Shown: positions 51,850 through 64,000 of the stretch, in pieces | Layout: each line of letters opens with the position of its first letter | Numbering within the stretch: position 1 is the first letter of the stretch | Assembly: GCA_024138025.1 (NCBI GenBank) | Contig: JAMXBD010001042.1 | Location: 186,001 to 250,000 of the forward strand | DNA: 64,000 nt | Reading direction: 5' to 3' | Origin: Combretum micranthum | Taxonomy: Eukaryota > Streptophyta > Magnoliopsida > Myrtales > Combretaceae | Program-made: the position numbers and the translations under genes | The notes under the pieces: model-generated | The model's input: the letters and a program-made list of their open reading frames with translations, nothing else | Told to the model about the DNA's origin: nothing | The model's database searches: none

Positions 51850-52444
51850 ACCCAGGTAGGGCGGTTCCATCCCCCAAACCACCGATGGCGGTCCAAGTCG
51901 GGTCCCGGTTCAGACTGATCCAAGGAAAAGTCTATGTCACAGCATGAAAATATGGTTTAACCCAGTCTTAAATAACGTGGTCGCTGGACTAGCTTATCAT
52001 AGTTTGTGGACCATCTTAGGTTGACTACTTAATTGCTTTGCTCTGGTTACGTCCGATATGTAAATCTCTTTTGTTTCTGGATTGGAAATTTTAAGTCAGA
52101 CACGTCACCTCATGAGGATATACAGCCATGTTATTCTTTATACACGACATGTATAATATGTAGATATTGATATTATTTTAATACATATAATATAAAACAT
52201 TAATATAGTTATTTTAGAAATTATCTATTTCATTATAATACGTATAAACATTTATTGATATATGTATATATATTCCATATAATATCAGTTGATTTTTTTT
52301 TTTGGTACGGCAATGTTTCATGCATATACACATACCTTTATAATATTTTTAAATTCTTCTATAGCTACCTTTTAGTAACTTGCACTCAGTAGTACAGTAT
52401 GTACATTATGGAGTTCATCAATTGCGATAATTTCTTTAGTCGCT

Positions 52445-52745
52445 ACTACATGTCATATTATTAGAAATTTAGAACAGAAAATCAAAATTGGAATGAAAGA
52501 TCAATATTTATACCACTTAACTACAAAATCTTGAAACTAAAGGACTTACTAAATAAAATAGATAACACTATATAGAAGAAACAACTAACTCTATTATAAC
52601 ATGAAAGTAAGGCTTGACTTAGTCTTTAGATGGTCTAGTCACTGGAGTAGTTTACCGTAGCTTGTGGACTACCTTAGATTGACTGCTTAATCGCTTTACT
52701 TCAGTTTACCTTCCAGTGGCCTTCCCTTGCTTTGATTGACCTCTT
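52445..52745. repeat. Repeat copy B: the uninterrupted counterpart of copy A
   Basis: This segment aligns to 46125-46289 followed directly by 51943-52085. At the junction it reads CTATTATAACATGAAAG where copy A has TTGTCACAG, the insertion, a second TGTCACAG and CATGAAAA. It therefore records the pre-insertion structure. It encodes nothing recognisable. Confidence 0.7.
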
Positions 52746-54165
52746 GAACCTTGATATATTCGAATCTCTTTTGAAATTCGACTTAAATCTTTATATTTTT
52801 CTTGTACCTTTGTTTTAATCCTAAATTCCTACTTTTGTTGTTGGGCTGCAAAAGATTCTTCATCAAATCTTAATACTCTTCTAAACAATAGAATTTAATT
52901 GTGGCTTCTAGTAAAATAATTTTCCTATTCGCGTGAACAAGCTTCTTTATCCTCTAATTTTATTGACATATTCAAATGTTTCTTGTACCTTTGCAGAGGT
53001 GAAGGGATGCAACATAAAAGCCTAACCAATCTTTGGCATAGTGCAATTGTTCCTATACACACCACATAGAGCTTGCCTATTGTATCATCAAAGCATTACA
53101 CTAGATTTGATTTAACCTTAACGCGTCCGATTGCAATGGAAGCCACTCGCTTCACTTAGTTCACGGAAGCAACTTGCTCCGCTGGGTAACACAAACTACC
53201 TACTTCGCTCAGTCCATCTGTTAACCACTACACCACTGTGGTGATTAGAGCTCGAAAAAGTGGCTTCAAATGAAGTGGATAATCAGAGAATTAGCTAGGG
53301 TGAGATTAGAGTTTGGTGCAAGACTCCAAAGTTTGAGCTAACATGATCAAACCTTAATTTTTAAGCTTAAATTCAACTTGGAATAGTATTAGACAAACCG
53401 AACTTAGCTTGTTAGACTCAATTATTCTTAAAAAACTCAATTGAATACAAAATAAGCTAAGATTTGAAGCTAGAAAAGGATTTTAATTTGACATGATCTT
53501 AAAATGCTACACATCAGGCCATTAGATATTAAAGAAGATAAAAATAAAATAAAAACATAGGCTTTAAATTGGAAACACACACAATTCCATAATTTCTTTA
53601 ATAAAAACATTAGGGAAAAAAAATTCCTGTTCGGATCAAGTATTTTAAAACTTACTCATAGCCCTCAAGTAATAACTTGAACTTAAGTATAATCATATCG
53701 AGTCTGAGCTTGACCAACTCATGAATAAGCTTAACTTTGCTTACATTACCAGCGATATTGCATAGGTCATTGCAAATGGAGTCCACGGCTCAACACATGG
53801 TATTCCTGAAAAAGCTGAGCTCATTCAAAGTGACTCGGAGATGGCTGGCCATGGTATTAGGAAGACTAATATTTAACTCAATAACTGCAGATTGAGTGAG
53901 ACCAGTACGGATACTTTACATATGATATCCATAGTGGAAATTAACAAAAACACCAGAATCAATTACACTGGATTAGTTTGGAACTTTGGATGGGTAAAAT
54001 CAAAAGAAACGTGCTCCTCTGACTACAAAACTATGACACTGAATCCATGTAATAAAACTTTTGGTGTCTGAACTCTAAAACATGTAGATTGTTCTTACAA
54101 GTAAACATGATTGCATGGGATCCCAAAAACCATCAAGCAAATAAAGAACAGCACCAGCAAACAGT
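52746..54165. other. Intergenic region downstream of RPL10A, no gene seen
   Basis: No supported coding sequence. The part next to 54165 probably includes the RPL10A 3'UTR (several AATAAA-like words near 54140). The rest looks like decayed repeat sequence without a recognised domain. Confidence 0.5.
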
Positions 54166-56686
54166 TTAGAAAATCCTATATGGCTTTCCCATGGTGCTCT
54201 TCAGGTAAAGACATTTAACCTGGAATGAAGGAAATGGGTTAACTATTTCAGAAACCAAAGAAACAACTCATGCAAGAGAAAAAAGGATGCTTCAAGCAAG
54301 TTAAGGAAGATTTAATCAACTGAGAACAATATGTGAAATGGACTCACATTCTGCCAATTCTTCTTCAACAAAGAGACAAGAAAGTTGACGCTGAGTTGAA
54401 CATTCTGGAAAATTTGCTTTTCCTCCATAGAAACGTTACCAACAGCCACACCCATGCAAAGCACCTTCTTAAGCTGGAACTTCACCGTGGCCTTTGTCTC
54501 ATTTACTTTGGACTCAAGTGACTCTTGATGAGTGACAAGTGTGGGAAACTTCCCTGTAATGTTGAATAAGAACACATCACAAAACTTTGTATGAAGTAGA
54601 AATATTTTCCATGACAACCAATTTTGGACGAGCAGGAAATTTGTTTCCAAAGTGTCTTAAGACAATATATCACATAACACCACTGAATATAAGAAACAGA
54701 AGAACTACTTGCCTGCCTTGTTCAAACCAGGGCCAAGAAGACGGGGAATCTGCTTGATAACAGCTTCCGATGCCAGGAAAGCATGATATTTCTTTGCTAA
54801 CTTCTTAACAAGTTTCTTGTTTTTGTTAAGCTTTTTCAATGACTCAACATCCATGTAAGGCAAACCCAGTTTCTCTGCCTGCAGTCATCATGAGACAAAC
54901 CATCAAGCAGTTCCTTCTTAATAAAAATGAATTTCTAGCTATGACCATTTATTCACCAGAATTTATTAGTCAATAGCAGTAACAATAATAGCTTTTACCC
55001 TTTTAGTTAACAAAACATGCAACATAGCTTTTCTTATTGGTAAAGTTAACGTTACAAGAAAGACAAAAATGTACTCTTCTTCTAACTCTATCATTTGATT
55101 AGAAGCAATTAATCACAATCCAAAAATAATTTTTAAAGCTATATAATCAAAATCTGACACCATAAGATAGACAAATGTGTTTGAAAGTGCCACCTTTTTG
55201 CAGAGCAATATGATATAAGCTTTACATAGCTGTTAACAAACCACATCCGCTATAATCTTATATGCAAATGAAAAGGCCACCAATATATCAGAATTAGCTG
55301 ACCAAGCAATTAAGTACGATAGCCCGTAACAGAACCACACACAAAGAATGATGGAAGTATGAAACTGTAAGTGTCATACACACCTCTTCAACATGTTGAG
55401 CATCACCAAGCATGCAGACCTTCATTTTGGGGCGAGGAATGTGGTGCAACTTCACTGAACCACTGAAACGCTTATCTTTCTGGGGATCATAATTTTTCAA
55501 ACCAATCTGAAGCTCAATAGTCTCTACGAAGTTGCGCTTTTTCTCAGCACAATCACTCTTGATTCCTGAGATAGCCTCTCTCAATGCATCACTCTGAAGC
55601 TTACTGCGAATATATATAACATAAACAATTCATAGCCCACACCAAATCAATTTTACTAGAAACTAAGCAATGATTTAACATTTACCACAGAAGATATCAC
55701 TATGACTACAAAGACAATGACTGTTCTGTCAATTGCATCAAACAGATAAACCTAATCACTACGACCTCATATAGTAAAATAATAATTCATGGACCTATAG
55801 TAAATCAATAGAACTACTCGATGCAACGTGAATTGTCAGGATTGTTTCGTGCTTCATCTTGTGCAAATGTCCAAAGAACATAAAATTGATTACATATAAA
55901 AATAATCAACCTATTTTATAATCATATTAATTCATGTATTTTTATCATGTTCTCACTGATATGTAGTATTGTGCCAATTTTGTGTGTCTCTATGATCGGG
56001 TCTCCTGAACATATTTAAGTTATGATCATGTTTGGGATCAAGAACCCACTAAAACCTACAAGATAGACACAAGTTTCTTAAATCGCAATACAAAGTTGAG
56101 TTGACAACCATATCAAAAATGCCAAACAGCGTACGAAGCTGCCCAAAAACAATCTCGCCATTAAAAACACGAATATTCAAATACAAAAAAATCATTTCAC
56201 CCATAGGATAAATCTGGAATTGCCAAACATTCCTTAGATAGCCCAAAGACCAGTCCTTGATGGCTACAATAGCTAATTGTGACAGCTATATGCCTCGAAA
56301 AACTATGGAAAGATCCGTGACATAAGGATCAGAACAACAGACGACAATTCACATAAAATTTTTCTACTTCAAAGAATTTTTCCAATATATAGTTCTCGAA
56401 TGTGTCCCAAGAAAGCACCAATCCACCACGATGCATTCAGTAATCATAAATAAAACCCTAAACCCTAAACACTGAACCCTGAGCACTGCTGTAAATGTAC
56501 GAGTCATCTTCGGGCACATGAATATTTCAATTCCATTCTTTACTTACATACTTAAGTAGATATTTAAAATGAACTAATTTCATCAAACACAAAGCAAACG
56601 AAAAATCAACTACTACAAAACCGAACTAAAAAAGCACAAAGTTGAACAGAACAAGCAAGATTCAATATCGAAATGACATACCTCAT
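54166..56686 (-). CDS. RPL10A: 60S ribosomal protein L10a (uL1), complete, five coding exons
   Basis: uL1 forms the ribosomal L1 stalk that helps release deacylated tRNA. The exons, in coding order, are 56682-56686, 55384-55603, 54713-54878, 54348-54553 and 54166-54219. Splicing gives 216 residues, the usual plant length: [55 protein letters not shown], then [77 protein letters not shown] and a C-terminus [17 protein letters not shown]. Introns 1, 2 and 4 are GT-AG. Intron 3 (54554-54712) has the donor GCAG|gcaagt, a GC-AG intron. In Arabidopsis one paralogue is PIGGYBACK1, which affects leaf polarity. No damage is seen. Confidence 0.97.
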
Positions 56687-56724
56687 GTTGAAACTTTAAT
56701 ACAAGACCTCCAGAGACTTCTTAC

Positions 56725-56824
56725 CTAAACAAAACACAATTGATTCAAGCAAAATCAGAAACCCTAGCTATTCTCCGACAACAAATAAGGATGAGCGTAT
56801 TTATGTAGAGAGAAAAAAGAGTAC
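56725..56824 (-). other. Inferred 5'UTR intron of RPL10A (100 bp)
   Basis: A donor CCTG|gtac at 56824 and an acceptor gtttag ending at 56725 bracket a short AT-rich intron. The leader exon would be about 56825-56890, made of CTTCCTCCTCC-type pyrimidine-rich sequence. Splicing is inferred from the motifs only. Confidence 0.5.
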
Positions 56825-56906
56825 CAGGAAGATGAGAGCTCTGCTTCGGCGGCTGAGGAGGAGGAGGAGGAAGTAGTGTTTGCATATATGAAGTGGATCA
56901 GAATAA

Positions 56907-56957
56907 AAACCCTAGCCGCTGATCTTCAACGATGATGGGTAATTTGATTTATGGGCC
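56907..56957 (-). promoter_or_regulatory. RPL10A promoter: telo-box and site II
   Basis: AAACCCTAG (56907-56915, plus strand) and TGGGCC (56952-56957) lie just upstream of the proposed leader exon. The same pair occurs before RPS25, as expected for co-regulated ribosomal protein genes. Confidence 0.6.
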
Positions 56958-57309
56958 AGATGGGTCCATTCCAGGGTCCATCCGATGTTTGGTTTCATTT
57001 GCATCTTCTCAAGTTCTTATTGAGTTTCAAAGGGGCCTGTGAAGAAAAACCGAAAAAAAAGCAGAGCCCAAAGCCTGCTAGGCGGCTCTAGTTTTGTCTT
57101 TGTTCAAAGGAACCAAAACTTTATGCCCTGGAATGGTTTTAATAGGTTAGAGACATTGTATTGCAGCGTTTATTTTGCCTAAAAATCTATTTCCTGGAAA
57201 TATATATTTTAGCCTTATCTCAATTTATTTATTTTTTCGCCATATGCTTTACTTTATCAATTGCAGTATTAAACCAAATATATATCTAAAAATATTAGTA
57301 TATCTCTAT

Positions 57310-57450
57310 TTGTGGTCTGTTTGGATTGTATGATTTTTATTCGTATTTTTTTTATCTGTATTTGATATGTTTAAATTATTTATATGTAAAAATATATATT
57401 TTTCATCTGTATTAATTTCTTAACAAATATTTGTTTGATAATAACAAAAA
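57310..57450. repeat. Tourist-like MITE copy
   Basis: GTCTGTTTGGATTGTATGAT, TTTATCTGTATTTG and AAAAATATATATTTTTCATC match the family seen at 18680-18866 (reverse) and 60380-60510 (reverse). It is non-coding. Confidence 0.55.
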
Positions 57451-57867
57451 TGAGATGCCCAAACGATAATAAAAAGATGAAACAAACAAACCCTGTGACT
57501 TTTTGCCATGGCCAACACCACCATAATAGATCCTCCATGCTAACATTGATATCCATGATAGAATCAAGATTTAGAATCCTTGTATCAAGAATAAGTCACT
57601 GAACATAACTCTCCTATTGTCAAATAACATGGGAAACTTTTAATCCACACACCTAAGTAGCACTATGGTAATTAATATCATCCATTGCCAAGAGAGAACA
57701 AATTGTAAGATAATTGAGGCACATTGTAACATCTAATATGACCTAACACATTATTAAGCAATTCGATTCATACTGCTTCTGTATAGCAATTTGTAGCTTT
57801 TGCACTTGTATGCACATAAATACTTTACAAAACTTATAGGTCTACAATAAATATCTTTCAGCTAGTT

Positions 57868-58155
57868 ATCGTATTTGACACTCAAACTTTGCATATTTTT
57901 GTAATACTACTGAAGTTTAAAAATGTAAATTTAAAACCTAAACTGTGCTCATTTTTTAAATTAAGTGCCTAAACTCTGCTAATTCTGGCAATTACCCACC
58001 TAAACTTCACATGTTTTTTCAATCAATTACCCCATTTGGGTGTTATAAATAAATTCATAAAATTTATAAGTAGTGAGATACTTCTATAATTTAATTTAAG
58101 TAATTAATTGTAAAAATTAATAAAGTTCAAACACCAATTTTGATATTTACCCTCT
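57868..58155. mobile_element. Probable MITE with imperfect inverted ends
   Basis: The left part (GTATTTGACACTCAAACTTTG) and the reverse of the right part (GTAAATATCAAAATTGGTGT then TTGAACTTT) are similar, and the interior repeats CCTAAACT-type words in both orientations. The design is like the 9494-9795 unit. No coding capacity or sure target duplication. Confidence 0.45.
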
Positions 58156-58159
58156 TTTC

Positions 58160-58196
58160 TATAACACATGTGGAAAAAACTATCATAGCATCAATA

Positions 58197-58227
<31 letters not shown>

Positions 58228-61200
58228 GTGAAACCATACATCCTTTACCTAGTTGCCATTCCATTAGGAACCACTTTACCCTTATCATCATGAATTTGGC
58301 ATTAGTGACCCTAGACCATGCATATTGGTGTCCTCTCATAGATCTTACTCTTGTGATGAAAATAGATCACATGTGAAATTCTATGCTTACATTTGGAATT
58401 AAGATCTAATTAGTCATTGCTTAGTAGGTTGCTAAGTAACAATCACTTTAATCCAATGGAAAAAAGACAGTAGAGAACATAGCAGCATCATTAGTGTCTT
58501 TAGTCTCTAGCTTCACATTGTGACAAAGCAACATAGAAATCCCTTTTACTTAGGCATTACATAAAGCATTGAGGCAAAGAGAATCTAAGGAAAGGTAGAA
58601 TAGGGGAGGTTTAAAAAAGTAATTGTTGACTCGAGATATACTCAGAATAGCCAATAATGAGATGTTGCAGATGTCAAGGGAGTTCTATTGCTAAGCATAG
58701 GTTTTGGGGGTAGATTGACAGTGTCATCTAACATGTGAACTTTGGTCTTCTTTTCCATTTGATTTTATGCTTGCTAATGTTTGTTTGATGGTATCAATTT
58801 CTCTTTGTTAGGTCGAGGTTGATAAAAAGGATTCATCAATTGTTATATAATATCAATTATATTTGAATATATAATAGTTGTAATCAGTAGTTTTTTAAAA
58901 AATTACTATTTATATTTTATAAATATCCTTATATAAAAAAAATTATTAGTATTTATCATTACTTGTAAATATCCATAGCTTATAACACCTGATAAATCTT
59001 TTCTAGAGTTTGGTTGTGTTGATTTAATAAATAAATCAATATATTAGACCATTCGAACTAGTAGGTGCATACTATTCATGTAAAAAATCATCTTTTACAT
59101 GACAAATATTTACTAGAATAAAAAAATTATGTGTAATACTTAGTGATTAAGTAAAACAAAATAAAAAAATTATCACTTGATCCATATGTGTCGATAGTCA
59201 CCGTAATGGTTAGAACCTATAAATATTATCTATCAAATTTTTACTTACTTTTCCATATCATATCGCAATTACGTAACGTAACACTCTTGGATGACTACTT
59301 TTTACAAGGTTACATTTTCTCAAGTAACTATTCAATTAGTCATAGTCTTTTCACCTTAGGTTAAAATATTCTAAGACGTTGAAATTGAGCAGCATGTGTT
59401 GCCATTTTCAGAGAAGCCATTCATTCTAGTTTGACGATTTGAACTTGAAATTTACCCACAAGGGGAAAAAGTGTTCTTCTTCTTCTTTTTTTTTTTTTTT
59501 TTTTTTTTTTATGGGAGCTCTACAGTCTCATCAACAGGACCGTTTAATCAATCAATCGTCTAACTGTTAAAATAAATATAATAATTAAAATATTAATTAT
59601 TATAATATTAAATATAATGTAAGTTATTAAATGTAACTGGACCGATCTTATCAAAACTAATGACAAAAATTTATATTTTCCTTCTTTATTTGAACTTTCC
59701 TTTTCTCCTAAAATTGAAATAATATATTTAAATTAATTAGATTAAAGTAATAATGTTGACTACTTGATATGGACATTGGCATAAAACAATAATCTTGAAG
59801 TGACCCCACACAAAGCAGTTAATTTCTTAAATGCCGGAAAACTAGCCACCAGTATGTGCCTCGTTTTGTACTGCTTCTGTAATGAATATTTATGTTAGAT
59901 TTTGACCCCAAGTGCTAATTTAATGTAAATTTCTTCAATTTTCAGCATAATTAATTAAATTGGTCCCAAGCTAAAGTACCTATGCACTTGTCATTTTATT
60001 AACTTTTGAGAATAGCATGCACTAAGGCATCTATTCATTTATTTATTATTTGCCATCTATTTATTTATGTAACTCGACACAAACCTGGCACTGGCAGGTC
60101 CATTGTCTCAAGAAGGCAGAGTAGGGGCCCGGCCTGATGACCAAACTCTACCCATCAAGCCAGTTATTATTATTATTATTATTATTATATTATTGATTTA
60201 AAATGAATTATAATTTTAAATGATAATAGTGTTCTATTGTGATGCTTGAAAGGATGTCTTTTTTGATGGAAAAAAGACTACGAAGTGTCCAAGAAAATAA
60301 TATATTATTAGGGATTTGCTTGTTTCATCTTTTTCCAATGAGTTTAGTATTTTACTTTTATTTTTTTAAATAGATATTTATCAATAAATAGATATAGATG
60401 AAAAATAAATATTTTTACTCATAAACTCACCAACCAGATGAGATACAAATGCAGAGCAAATACAAACAAAATACAGATGAAAATCAAACAATCCAAACAG
60501 ATCCAAAACATGATTCAATAACAATAATATAACTATGTGTCCAACTAAATGACGGACATCTAGTAACAATATATTTTAGATAAAATGAAAAAAAAAATCA
60601 ATATTTATTTATAAATCATATAATCGTTTCACTGTCGTGCCTCCTATGCACGTCCACTCGTATGGGTGAAATTGAAAACATACTGGCCAAGTGGCCATAG
60701 GCCAACAAATTAATGTTAAATCTATGTAGCAACGTTTGTAATCTTCATTAATTAATCTATGAACCGTGACATGTAGTCAAGATTTCGTTTCTCAACGAAT
60801 GTTTTCTATTTATGCAAACGTTACGAAAGGAGCATCTATATCTTGATCAAGCTTATACCACAAGCAATGACTTAATCTATCATGCAACAACAGCTGCAAA
60901 CCCATTATTAATCCTAGGATATGCTGCCAAACAAAAATTGAAAACTTAATCATAGGTTTTCTTCCCTAGTCCAATCCAATCTCTCCTTTACATCCATAAA
61001 CCATAAAAAACCCATGTACAAGATCTCTAGAATCTATGCCCCAATATAAAAAATATATTCAATACGTGTACATGTGTGTAATTACAATCATATTTTAGTA
61101 TATGAAAGTAATAATAAGTAGTTTTTAAAAAAGCAACAATTTATATTTTATCAATATGATTATATAATAAAAAATAATTGGTATTGACTCATCACACATA

Positions 61201-61580
61201 TATTACATGTGACATGTATTACACACTAAAACTTTTCCTAAAATCTCCCCTCTCATCCTAAAATCTGTCGTATGGAGATTTATTATGTCTCTATCTCTTT
61301 GGGGAACAAAAAGCCAATTTAACTCTTGAGCATTACCTAATCCACAAACATTTTTTTTTTCCTCTAATGAATTAGACCCTCCTTTTTGTAGGCCAATCAT
61401 TGGTGAAGAGAGAAAAATTATTGATAGAATGGCATATTACCTACAAAGGCAAGGACACGAAAGACAAAATAAAATATATTTTAGCCGACTCTTTATTAAA
61501 GAGAATGGGTCGGGTTCCATTATTCATCGATGGAAATTGTTGCATTTTTTTTATTCTAAATGTGTTTGGATTCATATCCT
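58160..61580. other. Intergenic, AT-rich with simple repeats, no gene
   Basis: Contents seen: a poly-A run at about 58200-58224, a poly-T run at 59486-59510, a dispersed repeat at about 59555-59665 that also occurs near 21580, an (ATT)n microsatellite at 60164-60195 and a Tourist-like copy at about 60380-60510. Nothing coding is supported. Confidence 0.5.
60380..60510. repeat. Tourist-like MITE copy
   Basis: In reverse complement it reads GATCTGTTTGGATTGTTTGA, TTTTCATCTGTATTTTG and GAGTAAAAATATTTATTTT, in the same order as the copies at 18680-18866 and 57310-57450. Confidence 0.55.
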
Positions 61581-61587
61581 CTCCATA

Positions 61588-62332
61588 CTAGAGTATAATT
61601 TCAGAACTAAACCGAACCGAAATTAGAACCACCTATTTCGAGTCTTGAAATTAAGGATTTGAAACCGAACATGTCTCCATGGTTTTGGTCTAGTTTTATA
61701 AAACCACCGTTTCTTGATTTTGGTTTTAGAATACGGCAACCCTTTTTTTTCCAAGTAAAAATAAATAAAGGAATTTTAATTTTTAATAAAATAAATTTTA
61801 AACTCGAAATAATTATTGTATCTAAAAGTGTTGGATTATTTAATCAATTTTTTAAAAAATTTATTTAGAATGCACATTTATTTGTATATAAACACATCTA
61901 ATATCAATTGTAGTTAATAATATAAGATACAAAATACTCTAGAGGATAAAAAGAAAATTATAATACCAAAAGTAGTTACACATTATTAAGGAAATGGATT
62001 TTACTTTTAGGAGAAGTTTATTTAAACTAATTATGTATGATTTTAAGTTATGTTTATTTGTATTATTGATAATAACATTTTAAAAATTATGAATAAACAA
62101 TAAATTTTACTATTTGTATAAAATAGTTTAAATATTAATAATTTTATATTTAATTTTATTTTTTTAATAGAGCCGCCTGTTCCACCGGTTTAAGGCCGAA
62201 GAACCGCCTAGGAATCAGGAAACCAATGGTTTTTTAGCCGGTTCTGGAACTAGCCAATCGATCCAGTTCTAGTTCTAGAACCACCAGTGATGGTTCCAAT
62301 CTGGTTTCTAGTTTGAAACCAAACCATGCCTA
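61588..62332. mobile_element. Non-autonomous hAT-like element
   Basis: TCTCCATA (61580-61587) and TGTCCATA (62333-62340) match at 7 of 8 positions and flank 745 bp. The right tip read in reverse is TAGGCATGGTTTGGTTTC and the left is CTAGAGTATAATTTCAG; the match is weak. Subterminal parts are rich in AACCGAAC, GGTTTTGG, GGTTCTGGAAC and CTAGTTCTAG words. The middle is AT-rich and non-coding. Confidence 0.55.
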
Positions 62333-62510
62333 TGTCCATACACTACTAAATATGATTAAATAGACAAAAGGTTCACAGTACTTAATTAATTGTTACATAT
62401 TATTATGTAAACGCTAGGAATTGGAATGTAAATCATAAAATATGTTTTTTATTTTTATTGTTTTTCCACTTGTTATAATATAAGACTTTGTAGCCATGAA
62501 ATATTATTAT

Positions 62511-62802
62511 AAGGGTGAACATCATATTTTGTACCCATAATTTACTAATTTATGCAATTAATTACTTTAAGTTTTATATGTCAATTTACTGGCAACTTTC
62601 AAGTTCATTTATATTATTTAGATGAGTTTATTGATTACAAAAATGAGAGAAGTTTAGATTATTAATTGTAAAATTTGTCGAATTTCATATAGTTAATTAC
62701 AAAAGTGGGTAAAGCTCATGTAGTAAATAAACACTTGTAAACTTCAACTATTTAATTATATAAATCGAAAAAATAAAGGTATCTAATATGATATTCATCC
62801 TT
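62511..62802. mobile_element. MITE with about 25-bp inverted ends
   Basis: The left end AAGGGTGAACATCATATTTT and the reverse of the right end AAGGATGAATATCATATTAG agree at about 22 of 25 bases including the next GTACC/ATACC. The 292-bp unit is AT-rich and non-coding. Flanks are both ATTATAAT-like, so a target duplication cannot be judged. Confidence 0.65.
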
Positions 62803-62809
62803 ATTATAA

Positions 62810-64000
62810 TAGTGTTAATAGGTTACATATACTAGTACTTTTAGCCACTAAGCAACGATAGAAAATAGAGCGACCTTAAAGGTAAACATATGATGGCAAT
62901 AATTTACCTTTTGTTAACATCAATGCTGTCATACCTGACCCGAGCCTTGATACGCACAAACTAAGAGGTCAAAAAATAGATAAAATCGAATTGAACCATA
63001 GTGGAACCGACCCATTTCTAGGAAGGGTCATGTTCAACTAGGTTGAATTGGAGGGTCCACCTAGTTTTGACAACAATAACATAACACAATGGCTGAAAAA
63101 AAAATACTGTTCTCTTTTTAAAATAAAAATCATTTTCCCTATTTTTCATGTATATTTTCAATGTTGCTTATCCATTATCAAATACTGTTAATAGTCCTCA
63201 TCACCTCTTATCATCTTTTACCACCGAAAATCTCCATTAATCTTGAATTAATTAGAAGTGAAACAAACATTATTTGAAAATTTACTCTATGATAATGAAA
63301 AGATTAAAAAAAAAACACACACACACACAAATTAATAAAAGGAGTATTCCAAGAAAACATAGACACCTTGACCTAGATATTAGGTCCGAGAACTTTATTA
63401 TCATATATAATATTTTATGTGGAGAGAAAGAGAAGGGGAGCTTGCACAAAAGCACTAAACACATAAAATAATTGTCTTCTCAATAATGCTAGTCATGGGA
63501 TGGCATAGAAAGGCTATATACCTTTAAATAGCGATTCTTAATCTCTCAATCCAAATTTATTATGCTCCTCTTTTTTTTTTTTTTTTTTGGCCAAGATCAG
63601 ACCTTGCCAAATAAAACTCGGGCAATTCTAACGTAAAATACATATATCATTTATAGGGTATGTCCAACAAACACATCTACCCTATGCAATTTGAAAGGTA
63701 CCCTATAAGTAATTTAAATCCATTTTGCCTGGACCCTCTTAGTCCTTCTCTTAAACTCTAATAAAAATTAATTTCTATTAATGGAAAAGAATCTTAATGT
63801 GGATGGTTTTAGGTGATGACAAGGATTGGACAATTGACATATCAACAAAAGGAGATAATAACAAACAAATACACCCTCAAATACTAGAAATTAGACTTAA
63901 CAACACATCAAGTGGGTATTATTGTTTTTTTATTATTATTTTCACTCTAATAATTAAGTTAAGATAGCAATAGCAAATATTTAAATACCCAAAAGCCCAA
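62810..64000. other. Intergenic, no gene seen
   Basis: AT-rich sequence with a (CA)n run at 63314-63329 and a poly-T run near 63572-63588. About 62935-63070 contains GGTCC and GGTTGAATTGGAGGG words that could be another hAT-like fragment. Nothing coding is supported. Confidence 0.45.

Larger units (their letters stand above)
46290..51934. mobile_element. Small non-autonomous hAT element carrying a nested LTR retrotransposon
   Basis: TGTCACAG stands at 46282-46289 and at 51935-51942, an exact 8-bp target duplication. The tips TAGACTTCTC and, in reverse from the right, TAGACTTTTC are inverted repeats. The hAT's own sequence is 46290-46565 plus 51855-51934, about 356 bp, rich in GGTCCGGTTCC and GGGTCCCGGTT words typical of subterminal regions. 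The rest is the gypsy element that inserted into it later. Confidence 0.85.
46125..52085. repeat. Repeat copy A, split by the nested insertion at 46290-51942
   Basis: The 46125-46289 and 51943-52085 parts together align with the uninterrupted sequence 52445-52745. Shared words include ATACCACT(C/T)AACTACAAAATCTTG, AAGGACTTA..AAATAAAA, CATGAAA, CAGTCTT/TAGTCTT, AGTTTGTGGAC/AGCTTGTGGAC and TTAG(G/A)TTGACT(A/G)CTTAAT. Copy A thus continues across the inserted DNA. Confidence 0.75.

Overview
The window looks like nuclear DNA of a flowering plant, probably a eudicot. It is AT-rich and has spliced genes with GT-AG introns. Its promoters carry plant telo-boxes and TGGGCC (site II) motifs, and it holds a plastid-targeted ferredoxin and several typical plant transposon families. 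I cannot name the species.

Five real host genes are visible. (1) Positions 1-885, minus strand: the first exon, and ten bases of the second, of an N-carbamoylputrescine amidase (polyamine synthesis). (2) 5471-7455, plus: a complete four-exon 40S ribosomal protein S25. (3) 10444-13674, minus: a histone-fold subunit of DNA polymerase epsilon (DPB3 / NF-YB11 type), with a probable one-base frameshift at the start of its repetitive tail. (4) 19119-19571, minus: a complete root-type (FD3-like) ferredoxin precursor with an inferred 5'UTR intron. (5) 54166-56686, minus: a complete five-exon 60S ribosomal protein L10a with one GC-AG intron. From memory, four of these (amidase, NF-YB11, FD3, RPL10A) match in order a short Arabidopsis segment near At2g27450-At2g27530, so the window appears to be an ancestral gene block expanded by transposons.

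Most of the rest is transposon. A decayed PIF/Harbinger element lies at about 13925-17825. An old Ty3/gypsy (Tekay/Del-like) retrotransposon fills 24796-33567, with both LTRs, PBS, PPT and a TATAT target duplication. A 5.5-kb hAT transposon at 36880-42385 has an exact 8-bp target duplication. At 46290-51934 a small hAT element is itself interrupted by a 5.3-kb chromodomain-bearing gypsy element, and a diverged neighbouring repeat at 52445-52745 shows the same site without either insertion. Three further non-autonomous hAT elements (22967-23374, 43527-44183, 61588-62332), inverted-repeat MITEs (9494-9795, about 57868-58155, 62511-62802) and a dispersed Tourist-like family were also found.

Stretches not covered by these (much of 886-4690, 17830-19000, 20820-22950, 33570-36690, 42400-43510, 52750-54160, 58160-61580, 62810-64000) show only AT-rich sequence, simple repeats and old repeat remnants. 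No tRNA, rRNA or CRISPR was found. I saw no clear undescribed system. The most notable features are the nested insertion with its internal empty-site copy, the frameshifted polymerase-epsilon subunit with an E2F site in its promoter, and the in-frame duplication inside the Harbinger transposase.
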